Below, piece after piece: positions 16,932 through 24,545 of a stretch of 34,397 nucleotides of DNA (position 1 is the stretch's first letter; every line of letters begins with the position of its first letter). Source of the DNA: an uncultured Rikenella sp. (GTDB lineage Bacteria; Bacteroidota; Bacteroidia; Bacteroidales; Rikenellaceae); the NCBI GenBank assembly GCA_947627885.1, contig CANQXP010000017.1:1-34397 (forward strand), written 5' to 3'. Position numbers and translations under genes: made by a program. Below the pieces are notes generated by a model that worked only from the letters and a program-made list of their open reading frames with translations, searched no databases and was not told the DNA's origin.

Positions 16932-17227
16932 TGACGGTTATGAAGACTAAATATGAATCCTTGAGAAATAAGGTCGGCCGGGCCGCCGGGTGCGGTTCGA
17001 CGGAGTTCGCATCCGCGTTGCGGCCCGGAGGGTCGCCGGCCTTTGTGCCGGACGGCTTTCAGCCGTCGGGGGGGGCGGCGCGCGGCCGAAGCCTGAAAAA
17101 TTTATTCGCCGGTTCCGTCACTCGATTAGAGCACGATACGGCTCGCAGAGCCGTTCGGCCCGCAGCCACACCCGGCGAAGGGCCGCAACCTGCGGTTTTG
17201 CCTTCGCTGGCTGCGCACCTGCATAAA
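16932..17227. repeat. Repeat-like segment between batD and the batE signal peptide, open in the batE frame
   Basis: The segment has bracketed GC-rich repeats (GGCCGGGCCGCC; GCGGCCCGGAGGGTCGCCGG; CGGCTC-GCA-GAGCCG at about 17140; GGGCCGCAACC...CGCTGGCTGCG) and an 8-G run at 17068-17075. It has no stop codon in the frame that starts at ATG 16928 and continues into batE, so a 100-residue extension is theoretically readable. Confidence 0.7.
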
Positions 17228-18130
17228 ATGCAGGTTGTCGTGAGGTTGCTGGTCGTTCTGCTTTTGGCCGGGCCCGCAGTTGTACCGGCTGTGCAGGCCG
17301 CCGCGGCCCCCGATGCCCCGATGGGCGACACCGTGGCCGTGGCCTCCACCGACACCAGCGCCGTGCTGACCGCCGCGGCCCCCGTGGCCGCTACAGGGGG
17401 CGAGCGGATGCCGCCCGACTCGCTGTGGGCCCGCGCCAACGCCGCCTACAGCAACGGCAGCTACCGGCAGGCCGTGGAGCTCTACGACGCCCTGCTCGCC
17501 GAAGGGGTGCACAGCGGGAAACTCTACTACAACCTCGGCAACAGCTGGTTCAAACTGGGACGGATGGGGAAAGCCATCCTCAACTATAACCGCGCCCTGC
17601 TGCTCGACCCCATCGACGAGGACACCCGGTACAACCTCGCCATGGCCAACGCCCGGATCGTTGACAAGATCGACGCCGTGCCTGAATTTTTCCTCAAGAC
17701 CTGGCTGCGCGACCTGGGGCTGGTGTTCAGTTCCGACACCTGGGCCGTGCTGGGGCTAGTATTCCTTGGGGTAACATTCGCCGCTGTGATCCTGTGGCTG
17801 CTGGCCCGTACGCTGGCGCTGCGGAAAATAGGTTTCTACGGCGGTATCGTCTCGCTCGTTTTTTGCTTGACAGCCACTTTCTACGCCCATTTCCAGCGCG
17901 GCAGGCTGCTGTACGGCGGCGAGGCCGTGGTGATGAACCTCGTGGCGCCCGTCAAAAGTTCGCCGGGGGCGGGGAGCAAGGATATTTTCGTGTTGCACGA
18001 AGGGACTAAAGTGCGGATGCTTGGGCAGCTCGACGGCTGGACCGAGATCGTCCTCTCCGACGGCAACAAAGGGTGGATCGCCACGGGCGCCATCGAGGCG
18101 ATCGTGCCGGATAAGGGGAAAGGGGAGTAG
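17228..18130 (+). CDS. batE: BatE: TPR and SH3-like membrane protein
   Basis: A 300-residue protein from ATG 17228, chosen because a normal signal peptide (VVVRLLVVLLLAGPAVVPAVQA) follows at once. TPR units lie at about residues 70-150 (ARANAAYSNGSYRQAVELYD, YYNLGNSWFKLGRMGKAILNYNRALLLDP). Two transmembrane helices follow (about 177-200, VLGLVFLGVTFAAVILWLLA; about 207-224). A C-terminal bacterial SH3-like domain comes last (about 235-295, VAPVKSSPGAGSKDIFVLHEGTKVRML...GWIATGAIE). This is the canonical BatE order. An ATG at 16928, overlapping the batD stop as ATGA, is in the same frame and would add 100 residues coded by repeat DNA. The original start may have been at 16928, with the signal peptide now displaced. 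recR follows after 4 nt. Confidence 0.9.
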   Translation: MQVVVRLLVVLLLAGPAVVPAVQAAAAPDAPMGDTVAVASTDTSAVLTAAAPVAATGGERMPPDSLWARANAAYSNGSYRQAVELYDALLAEGVHSGKLYYNLGNSWFKLGRMGKAILNYNRALLLDPIDEDTRYNLAMANARIVDKIDAVPEFFLKTWLRDLGLVFSSDTWAVLGLVFLGVTFAAVILWLLARTLALRKIGFYGGIVSLVFCLTATFYAHFQRGRLLYGGEAVVMNLVAPVKSSPGAGSKDIFVLHEGTKVRMLGQLDGWTEIVLSDGNKGWIATGAIEAIVPDKGKGE

Positions 18131-18134
18131 CGCC

Positions 18135-18725
18135 GTGTCGAAACTGTTGGAAAACGTGGTCGGGGAGCTCTCGAAACTGCCCGGCGTGGGGCGGCGGACC
18201 GCCTTGCGGCTGGCCCTGCACCTGCTCCGGCAGGAGGTCGAGGACGTCGACCTGTTCACCGGGGCCATCTACCAGTTCCGGCGCGACATCTGCTGGTGCA
18301 AGCAATGCCGCAACCTCTCCGACGAAGAGCTGTGCCCCATCTGCACCGACCCCAAGCGCGACCGCACCACCGTCTGCGTGGTCGAGCAGGTCGGCGACCT
18401 GCTCTCCATCGAGAACACCCGGCAGTACAACGGCCTGTACCATGTCCTGGGGGGCGTGATCTCGCCCATACAGGGGATCTCGCCGTCCGACCTGCATGTC
18501 GATTTGCTGATCGACAATATCCGGAGGCTGGGCGTGAAAGAGGTGATCCTCGCGCTGGGGACTACCATCGAAGGGGAGACCACTTCGTATTACCTCACCA
18601 AGAAATTGCAGCCGCTGGGGGTCGTCGTGTCGGTGATCTCGCGCGGCATCGGCTTCGGCGACGAGCTCGAATACGCCGACGAGCTGACCATCACCCACGC
18701 CCTCCGCAACCGTAAGCCGCTGTAA
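18135..18725 (+). CDS. recR: Recombination mediator protein RecR
   Basis: A 196-residue protein, close to the usual 200. RecR loads RecA at gaps with RecF/RecO. An N-terminal helix-hairpin-helix lies at about residues 12-32 (LSKLPGVGRRTALRLALHLL). The Cys4 zinc finger is C-K-Q-C...C-P-I-C (Cys55, 58, 67, 70). The Toprim domain runs from about 80 (VCVVEQVGDLLSIENTRQY) through LGGVISPIQGISPSDL to the C-terminal ISRGIGFGDELEYADELTITHAL. The start is the GTG at 18135; the in-frame region before it is batE coding sequence in another frame, and the family begins a few residues before LLE-AVGELSKLPG. It sits 4 nt after batE, so it is probably expressed from the bat transcript. Confidence 0.95.
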   Translation: MSKLLENVVGELSKLPGVGRRTALRLALHLLRQEVEDVDLFTGAIYQFRRDICWCKQCRNLSDEELCPICTDPKRDRTTVCVVEQVGDLLSIENTRQYNGLYHVLGGVISPIQGISPSDLHVDLLIDNIRRLGVKEVILALGTTIEGETTSYYLTKKLQPLGVVVSVISRGIGFGDELEYADELTITHALRNRKPL

Positions 18726-19460
18726 TCCGTTTCCTTGGATTCGTGTCGGCATAAGCGATGCCCAGTATTTTTACCGGAGAGTGCGGCTCCTCGGTTAATT
18801 TCCGCCGGGGGCGCTTTGGGCTTTGTCGATCTGTCCGGGTAGTTACAGCCTCCCCCGTAACGGCCGTCCGGTCGTCGCTGCCTAAATGTTTATTTCCCGT
18901 CTCCCCTTTAGTTGCGCCGCATATGACGGACTCCCGGCGTGATAGCCCTCGGTTGGCTTATAGGCTGTAACTACCCGAAAACCTCAGCAGGCGACGGCCG
19001 AAAACATATCGTCAGCCGACCTTTGTCACAGAAACTTTTAAGCCGGAGCCAGCGTGGACTGCTTGCAGGCCTACGCCAGGGGTGGCTCCGGCCTGACCGC
19101 TGGCGCGGGAATACAGGCTACTCGCTCTTTCGGGTTCGGGCCGCCGCCTGGGGGCGAGCGCCAAAGGCGCTGGCGGCAGGCCCGGCGATCCTCTCGGATC
19201 GCGCTATTCACTTTCGGGTTCGGCCTTGCGCCGTCCCCCCCGGCCGCTTCGCGGCCCGGCGCAAAGGCCGCCGCTGACGCGGGAACTCCCGTTTCTGGCC
19301 GCCCTCCGGGCCAAGAGCCGAAGCCGTTCGGCGGTGGGCCCGCCGTTGGCATGGGGACTAAGCTATTCGCTCGCCGCACATTTTTCTTTCGGACGGCTTG
19401 CCGTCCGAAAGAAAAATATCCCGCCCTACCGCAGCCTGACGTTCGCGCTCCGGACAAAAA
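18726..19460. repeat. Mosaic repeat block between the convergent recR and TlpA-type genes
   Basis: About 735 bp without a credible gene. It contains GGTAGTTACAGCC at about 18838 and an inverted GGCTGTAACTACCC at about 18963. Inverted GCGCCAGCGG lies at about 19090 with inverted GAGCGAGTAGC (GGCTACTCGCTC) at about 19115. The hairpin GCGATCC-TCTC-GGATCGC is at 19185-19202, and an inverted copy of the GGCCTTTGCGCCG/GGCCGCTTCGCGGCC bracket, with a 7-C run, at 19222-19270. The perfect inverted repeat at 19381-19416 closes it. Confidence 0.85.
19381..19416. repeat. Perfect 17-bp inverted repeat, T-rich to A-rich
   Basis: TTTTTCTTTCGGACGGC and its exact complement are separated by TT. Neither strand has a free T-tract after the stem, so it is not a standard terminator, although it lies between converging genes. 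Confidence 0.75.
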
Positions 19461-19492
19461 CGCCCCGGCGTTCCTTCTGGAACGCCGGGGCG
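19461..19492 (-). terminator. Intrinsic terminator of the minus-strand TlpA-type gene
   Basis: A perfect 14-bp stem (CGCCCCGGCGTTCC at 19461-19474; complement at 19479-19492) with a 4-nt loop. Read on the minus strand it is followed by TTTTTG. It lies 20 nt beyond the stop of the gene at 19512. The inner part GGCGTTCC...GGAACGCC is also the hairpin of the repeat family, so a repeat module may have been adopted as a terminator. Confidence 0.85.
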
Positions 19493-19511
19493 TAGCGGTA
19501 ATTTCGGCGGC

Positions 19512-21056
19512 CTATTCTCCCGCCAGTTTCAGGAGCAGCGCTTTCGTCGCCGCGTCGCCCGGCCGCGAGTCGCCCCGCAGACGGCCCTCCTTGTCGATGA
19601 TCCAGTAGGTCGGCACCCCCGTGAAACCCATGTAACTCCGCAGGATATTGCCCTCGTCCGCCGACAGCAGGATATGCCTGCCCGTACCTTCGATTTTCAG
19701 CTCTTTTTTGAGCCTCTCCCACTCCTTTTCTTTGGAATCCACGCAGAGATAGAGGAACTCCACCGACTGTCCCGCCAGCTCCCCGTGCAGCTTCACCGAG
19801 TTCGGCATCTCCGCCCGGCACGGCGCGCATCCCACCCCCCAGACATCCACATACAACACCTTGCCCGATCCCCGGTATGGCTCGAAGATCCGGCCGATAA
19901 ACCGCTCCGCCTCCTTCAGCGGCAGGTTGTAGAAATTCTGCTCGCCGGCCTCAGTCGCCGCATCCGGAGCCGCCGGCGTTCCGGCAGGCGGCTCCGGCAC
20001 CAGGTCGCGCACCAGCGGCGAAGCGATATAACGACCCCGCAGCGGGTAAATCTTCGAATACAGCTCCGGCGTCTTATGGCCCGCCGCCACCCCGCAGTAG
20101 ATATGCAGGCACATCACATCCCGCGACAGGGACGCCGGATACTCCGTCACGATCGAATCCAAAGCGTTCACCAGCTTCTCCCGTTCCGAACGCGCCGACG
20201 ACGTGTCCGAGAACATATAGCTCAGGGCCGTCTGGTACAGTGCGTAGCAATGACCCGGAAGATCCGCGAAGTCCCCATCGTCCGTCATCGGGAAAGCGCG
20301 CCGGTGCAGCTCCCGCACCTGCTCCCGTTTCACCGGCCCGTCCCCCGTCATGTAGCCCTGCCACGTATAGCCCGCGTACAGGTTGCGGATCGTCCGCCCC
20401 AGCATATCCACCGCTTCCGGCGAGGGATGCTCCGCCGCCGCATAGCGTGCCAGTGTCGCCCGGTCGGCACTGTCGCGGCTCCGGAGAAGCGCCAGCCACG
20501 ACTCCAGATCCGTCGGAGCGGCGAACTGCGGTACCGGCGTCGCCCGTTGCAGCCGTTTGAAACCCGCCAGATGCCTGCTCATCTCGCCGCTGCGGTTCGC
20601 GTTGAAATCCAGGCTGCCATAGCTGCCATCGTTCCCATCGCGGAAGTCCGCCGAGCGGAACTCCAGCCGCAGCGTGTCGTCCGGATAGAGGTAGAGCGTC
20701 GTCCAACCCCCGTCATACTTCAGGTTCATCGTCGTCGGGCAGAACAGCTCCACCGCGAAACGGAATCTTCCGTCCGCGTCGAGGTAACTGCTTTCGGAAC
20801 GCGTGCCGCCCGGCTCCGTCAGGTCAGGCACGAAGAGCGCCACCAATTTGGCCGCCCCGCTGTCCAGCGCCACCCTTCCCTCGATCCAGCCTTTGCTGCG
20901 CGTGAAGGCGAACGGCATTCGGGGCGTGGCCGGGGTGAGGCCGCCCTGTTGGGGTTCGGGCCTCGTTTGCCGCGCCTGTTTTTTACGAGCCCCCGCTTCG
21001 GTCGCCGACCCTGCCGCCAGCATCGCGGCCAAACAGAATAAAAGTAGCTTTCTCAT
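19512..21056 (-). CDS. Secreted TlpA-type thioredoxin-fold protein
   Basis: A 514-residue protein. The N-terminus is a signal peptide (KLLLFCLAAMLAAGSATEAGA) without a clear lipobox, so it is probably periplasmic or secreted. A beta-rich domain at about residues 50-140 (GWIEGRVALDSGAAKLVALFVPD...FRFAVELF) resembles DUF4369-like sheets. A long helical linker (about 150-370) precedes the thioredoxin domain (about 385-514). Its site is G-C-A-P-C (Cys410, Cys413), without the usual Trp before the first Cys. The cis-Pro is in GVPTYWIIDKEGRL. The linker is much longer than in the two plus-strand relatives. It likely acts in thiol-disulfide exchange; the substrate is unknown. It has its own promoter box and a clear terminator, so it is probably monocistronic. 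Confidence 0.92.
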   Translation of the reverse strand: MRKLLLFCLAAMLAAGSATEAGARKKQARQTRPEPQQGGLTPATPRMPFAFTRSKGWIEGRVALDSGAAKLVALFVPDLTEPGGTRSESSYLDADGRFRFAVELFCPTTMNLKYDGGWTTLYLYPDDTLRLEFRSADFRDGNDGSYGSLDFNANRSGEMSRHLAGFKRLQRATPVPQFAAPTDLESWLALLRSRDSADRATLARYAAAEHPSPEAVDMLGRTIRNLYAGYTWQGYMTGDGPVKREQVRELHRRAFPMTDDGDFADLPGHCYALYQTALSYMFSDTSSARSEREKLVNALDSIVTEYPASLSRDVMCLHIYCGVAAGHKTPELYSKIYPLRGRYIASPLVRDLVPEPPAGTPAAPDAATEAGEQNFYNLPLKEAERFIGRIFEPYRGSGKVLYVDVWGVGCAPCRAEMPNSVKLHGELAGQSVEFLYLCVDSKEKEWERLKKELKIEGTGRHILLSADEGNILRSYMGFTGVPTYWIIDKEGRLRGDSRPGDAATKALLLKLAGE

Positions 21057-21079
21057 AGATGTATGTGTTAGTATTGTTG

Positions 21080-21087
21080 CAAATATA
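21080..21087 (-). promoter_or_regulatory. -7 promoter box of the minus-strand TlpA-type gene (TATATTTG)
   Basis: The octamer on the minus strand matches TAnnTTTG. It predicts a start near 21073, about 17 nt before the ATG at 21056. A TTTT stretch lies near the expected -33 position inside the inverted repeat at 21101-21122. Confidence 0.7.
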
Positions 21088-21100
21088 GGTTTTCTTCCGA

Positions 21101-21122
21101 AACTAAAACTATAATTTTAGTT
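21101..21122. promoter_or_regulatory. Inverted repeat overlapping the -33 region
   Basis: AACTAAAA and TTTTAGTT are perfect 8-bp arms around CTATAA. The repeat covers the -33 region of the promoter at 21080-21087, so it could be an operator. It lies in a small AT-rich island unlike the flanking GC-rich repeats. Confidence 0.5.
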
Positions 21123-21480
21123 ATTATTTCGGCGGAAAGGAGAATTTTCCATGCCGATACCTGCAAAACGCAGTTTATTTTCAGGTGTTCCTCGCCGTTC
21201 GGCCGAGCGGCGAGGAGGAATCGAGAGTCCAGTCGACACCCCTAACAGGCCTTTCTTATCTCCAATACCCCAGATAGTTTCCGCGATAGCGGGCAGGCCG
21301 CAGCCTCCCCCCGCGGAGGCCCGGTGCCTTCGGGCAAACCGGAAGGGCTGTTACAGCCCTTTTGGGCCGCCCACGCCCCCCACGGGGCGGCCCGCCGCTG
21401 ACGCGGGGCCTTATTTGTCCCGGCGCGCGGCCCCTCCCCCGCGCGCGCCCTTCGGGCCCGCCATCGGCATGGGAAACCGA
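21123..21480. repeat. Mosaic repeat block between the two minus-strand genes
   Basis: 358 bp without a credible gene. It has CGCAGCCTCCCCCCGCGGAGGCCC (compare 28273-28296), GGCTGTTACAGCCC at about 21346, and a GGGCCGCCCACG...GGGGCGGCCC bracket. It also contains CCGCTGACGCGG at about 21396 and TTATTTGTCCCGGCGCGC at about 21411, the same module as about 33-50 and inverted about 3950. Confidence 0.8.
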
Positions 21481-22758
21481 CTATCGCCGTCCGTCGCCGA
21501 GCACCCTCCACAGCCTCACCAAGCGCAGCACGCCCACCGGACACTCCCCGCAGCGCCCCCGTGCGCAATACTCCGTGCAGAGCTGGATCACCGCCTGCGA
21601 ATCGAACGCGCTGCGCAGATCGAAAGCCGCCGACCAGAGCCGCGTGTAACGGTTCGCCTCCGGCGCCACCTCGTCATACAGGGCCAGGGCCCGCTCCTGC
21701 AATCCCGCGTCGGCCGCCTCGCGTCCCATTGCCGTCAGCAGCGGAATTACGAAATTGACGATCCGCAAGTCCACCTTCTCCGCGCTCACCCCCGCTTCGG
21801 CATGGCCGAACAAGTCGCGCAGCGGCTGCATGCCGCCTGCGGAAGCCTCCCGCACGCATTCCGCCAGGCGCGGCACCCGTACCAGCAGCGAAGCCGCCCG
21901 GACGAGCATCGACGGCGGCAGGGAGGCGGGTCGGACTCCCGCCCCGGCCCACGACACCACCGGCCTGCGTAAGCCGTACTCCTCTTTCAGCGTCAGGTAG
22001 ATATCCTGCCATTCCCGGATCTTCGGATCCGAGGGCGACGCCACGCTCAGATAGCCGGACTGCCCCATCAGCAGGGCCTCGGCCTGCCGCACGTCCCCGG
22101 CGCAGCGCACGAAGCATCGCAACGGCACAGAACGGGCCAGAGCCTCGTAAGAGCGCTTCCGGTCGCCCATCCCCAGCGAGCGCAGGTAGCAGACGTAGGC
22201 CGTCTCGTCCCAGTCGCCGCCCAGCGAACGGCGTATATCCGCTACCTCGGCGGCCTTGCGGCGCAGCCGGTCGGCCACCAGCCGCGAGAGTATCTGTCCC
22301 TGTTCCACCGCTTCGAGGGAGCCGAAAAAACCCGCGCACCCGAACCCGCATCGCTGCGACTGGCCCAGCAGCTCTTCGTAAAGGGCCTCCAGCTCCGGCG
22401 CAGGGCGGAGCACGAGCGTCCTCACTTCCCGGCCGTCTCGCACCAGCACCCGGTCGCGCTCGCCGACCACGTGGAACATCACGCCGTCGAAAACGGGATC
22501 GGCCATCCGTCCGCCGTCGCGCCAATGGGACGACCGGCCGTCGATCCGCACGGCTCCGTACAATACCGTATCGCCGCACCGCAAGGCGGCGTTCACGAAG
22601 TCCGGGCCGGGAGCGTTCTCCTCGCCGGCGCGAACCTCCGGGACGTAGCCGGGGCTCTCCACGCGCGCATCCCCGCCGGGGAGGGCGATATCTTCCTCCC
22701 CGAACAGGCGGTGGCCCCATACGAGGCGGAGCAGGTCTCTTCGCTGGCTGTCGGTCAT
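21481..22758 (-). CDS. DUF2851 family protein
   Basis: A 425-residue cytoplasmic protein without signal peptide. The N-terminal region carries the DUF2851 hallmark: the stretch from about residue 33 with PGY...GEENAPGPDFVNAAL, then GAVRIDGRSSHWRDGGRMADPVFDGVMFHVV, where H-W/D-P-x-(Y/F)-x-x-V-x-x-H-V is conserved. A region with CGFGCAGFFGSLEA and VADRLRRKAAEV follows, and the C-terminal Cys cluster (CTEYCARGRCGECPVG) may bind metal. The family is common in Bacteroidetes and its function is not known to me; the N-terminal part has been compared with nuclease-like folds, which I treat as tentative. The gene has no clear promoter consensus. It lies 424 nt upstream of the minus-strand TlpA-type gene, with repeats between them. 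Confidence 0.92.
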   Translation of the reverse strand: MTDSQRRDLLRLVWGHRLFGEEDIALPGGDARVESPGYVPEVRAGEENAPGPDFVNAALRCGDTVLYGAVRIDGRSSHWRDGGRMADPVFDGVMFHVVGERDRVLVRDGREVRTLVLRPAPELEALYEELLGQSQRCGFGCAGFFGSLEAVEQGQILSRLVADRLRRKAAEVADIRRSLGGDWDETAYVCYLRSLGMGDRKRSYEALARSVPLRCFVRCAGDVRQAEALLMGQSGYLSVASPSDPKIREWQDIYLTLKEEYGLRRPVVSWAGAGVRPASLPPSMLVRAASLLVRVPRLAECVREASAGGMQPLRDLFGHAEAGVSAEKVDLRIVNFVIPLLTAMGREAADAGLQERALALYDEVAPEANRYTRLWSAAFDLRSAFDSQAVIQLCTEYCARGRCGECPVGVLRLVRLWRVLGDGRR

Positions 22759-23123
22759 GGTATGTTTTTGTTTCTTATCTGAATGGCTGCGAACCGTCAG
22801 GGCCGCACAGGCCGAGTCTGAGTAATTTATATCGGCCGCAGCCTGCGCGGCCGTTGGCCGTTCTGTTGGCCTGCCGACCGAGATATGCTATGCCTTATTG
22901 CGGGCCTCCGCGGTGGGAGGCTGCGGCCCGCACGGCTCGCTTCGCTCACCGCCGATCGCGGAAGTTTTCTGTATCCGGGCGGCCGCTGACGCGCCGCCGT
23001 TGGCTGTTTTTCCGGCACTCTCCCGCACGTCTCGCTTCACTCGCCGCCGTTCCCGCAGGTTTCACTTCCCAAAGATAGCGTTTCGGCGCGAAACTCGGCT
23101 TTTCATTTTCGCCGAAAAACCCC
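22759..23123. repeat. Mosaic repeat block in the divergent DUF2851-yebC spacer
   Basis: 365 bp. Positions 22845-22910 are a 66-bp module (GCGCGGCCGTTGGCCGTTCT to GGGCCTCCG) repeated at equal length at 32272-32337, with scattered substitutions. Inverted GCGTCAGCGG lies at about 22983. The final 60 bp before yebC are non-repeat promoter DNA. Confidence 0.8.
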
Positions 23124-23131
23124 TACCTTTG
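23124..23131 (+). promoter_or_regulatory. -7 promoter box of yebC (TACCTTTG)
   Basis: It matches TAnnTTTG; a TTTT at 23100-23103 lies 20 bp upstream as a weak -33 element. The predicted start is near 23138, giving a leader of about 33 nt. Confidence 0.7.
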
Positions 23132-23170
23132 CGGCACTGATAAAAAACCGTTTCAACTGAACAAAGAGTT

Positions 23171-23905
23171 ATGGGAAGAGCTTTCGAATTCCGCAAGGCG
23201 CGTAAACTCAAGCGCTGGGGCAATATGGCCAGAACCTTCACCCGGCTGGGCAAAGAGATCGTGATCGCCGTGAAGGCGGGGGGGCCCGACCCGGGTTCGA
23301 ACCCGCGGCTGAGGATGCTGATCCAGACGGCCAAGTCGGAGAACATGCCCAAGGACAATGTCGAAAGGGCGATCAAGCGGGCCGTCTCGAAGGACACGGA
23401 GGACTACAAGGAGATCCAGTATGACGGCTACGGGCCGTTCGGCATCGCCATCGTGGTGGAGGCGGCGACCAACAACAACACGCGCACGGTGGCCAATGTG
23501 CGGAGCTATTTCAACAAGGCGGGCGGCTCGCTGGGCACCACCGGCAGCCTGGACTTCATGTTCGACCGGAAGTCGGTGTTCAAGGTCAAGGCTCCGGAGG
23601 GGCTGGACATCGAGGAGTTCGAGCTGGAGCTGATCGACTACGGGGTGGACGAGGTGTTCGCCGAGGAGAACGAGGACGGCGTGCAGGAGATCATGATCTA
23701 CGGGGCGTACGACGCGTTCAGCAAGATACAGAACTACCTGGAGGAGAAGGGCTACGAGATCCTGAGCGGGGAGTTCGAGCGCATTCCGACCGACCAGAAA
23801 GAGGTCACGGCGGAGCAGCGGGAGACGATCGAGAAGCTGCTCGAAAAGTTCGAGGAGGACGAGGATGTGCAGCGGGTGTACCACAACATGAAGATCGAGG
23901 AGTAA
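23171..23905 (+). CDS. yebC: YebC/PmpR family (TACO1-like) protein
   Basis: A 244-residue cytoplasmic protein of standard length. The N-terminal signature GRAFEFRKARKLKRWGNMARTFTRLGKEI is followed by VAVKAGGPDPGSNPRLR and NMPKDNVERAIKRA. Domains 2 and 3 carry the acidic patch and the conserved DFMFDRKS. The family was long annotated as transcriptional regulators; recent work on YebC and mitochondrial TACO1 points to relief of ribosome stalling at proline stretches. Which applies here cannot be told from sequence. It has its own promoter box and a hairpin 34 nt after its stop. Codon use is strongly GC3-biased, like secA, which suggests high expression. Confidence 0.95.
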   Translation: MGRAFEFRKARKLKRWGNMARTFTRLGKEIVIAVKAGGPDPGSNPRLRMLIQTAKSENMPKDNVERAIKRAVSKDTEDYKEIQYDGYGPFGIAIVVEAATNNNTRTVANVRSYFNKAGGSLGTTGSLDFMFDRKSVFKVKAPEGLDIEEFELELIDYGVDEVFAEENEDGVQEIMIYGAYDAFSKIQNYLEEKGYEILSGEFERIPTDQKEVTAEQRETIEKLLEKFEEDEDVQRVYHNMKIEE

Positions 23906-23938
23906 TCTTCTTTTTCCGGAACCGGAGATCCATATGCG

Positions 23939-23971
23939 GGCCGGGTTTTTCCCATCGGGAAAAACCCGGCC
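23939..23971. terminator. Terminator-like hairpin after yebC
   Basis: A perfect 15-bp stem (GGCCGGGTTTTTCCC; complement at 23957-23971) with an ATC loop, 34 nt after the yebC stop. The following bases (TCGGTATTT) are only weakly T-rich. Confidence 0.6.
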
Positions 23972-24458
23972 TCGGTATTTCCGGCAGGTTTACCGAGGCT
24001 GGTCCGGCTATAACGATAGGTTAGCGATTTGTTCCCGTCCTGCGTCAGCGGTGGCCCGGAGCCGCTTCGGGCTTTGAGCGAGTAGCGCGACTCGTCCGGG
24101 TCGCCGGGCCCGCCGCCAAGCCGCTTTGCGGCTTCGCCCGGAGGCGGCGGCCCGAATCAGGTAGTTATAGCTAATAAAACAGCCAACGGCTGCGCGTCAG
24201 CGGTCGGCCCTTAGCCCAAAAGAGCATAAAGGTTGTTTCCCATGCCCATGGCGGGCCGCTCCGGGCAATCAAGGATTGTCGGGGGTGACAGAGCGGCCCG
24301 AATCAGACAGTTACAGCCGGTAAGACAGCCGATGATAAAGAGATATCTTCCGCCGGCGTTCGGGAAAGCGGAGCTTCCCCTTTACCGACCGTCAAGGGGA
24401 CGGTACCGCACATTTCAAAAACCCGTGAAAAAACCTCCGTAAATCGCGGAATAATTGC
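23972..24458. repeat. Mosaic repeat block upstream of secA
   Basis: 487 bp. A readable chain of modules: GCGTCAGCGG at about 24041, bracket GGCCCGGAGCCGC...CGGGCT, GAGCGAGTAGC at 24076-24086, the 77-bp module (24087-24163), then GGTAGTTATAGC with TAATAAAACAGCCAACGGCTG. A second GCGTCAGCGG follows at about 24197 and an AGTTACAGCCGGTAAGACAG copy at about 24305. This is the clearest example of the ordering of the units. The last 120 bp are non-repeat. Confidence 0.87.
24087..24163 (+). repeat. 77-bp repeat module, copy 3 of 3
   Basis: Nearly identical to 3672-3748 and 11730-11806. It differs at the end (GAATCAGGTA for GAATAGGGTA). Confidence 0.9.
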
Positions 24459-24466
24459 TATCTTTG
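24459..24466 (+). promoter_or_regulatory. -7 promoter box of secA (TATCTTTG)
   Basis: It matches TAnnTTTG. The predicted start near 24473 leaves a leader of about 73 nt that contains a small hairpin, CATCCC-TGGGA-GGGATG (24485-24501). Confidence 0.65.
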
Positions 24467-24545
24467 GTACTTTCAAGCGGAACGCATCCCTGGGAGGGAT
24501 GGAAATCCGTTGTATGACAGGTATTTAAAACGAGACCAACATAGT

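Noticed and set aside
23285-23310. GGGTTCGAACCC, reminiscent of a tRNA T-arm
   Set aside because: It lies inside the conserved yebC coding region (PGSNPRL) and no acceptor, D or anticodon arms can be drawn.
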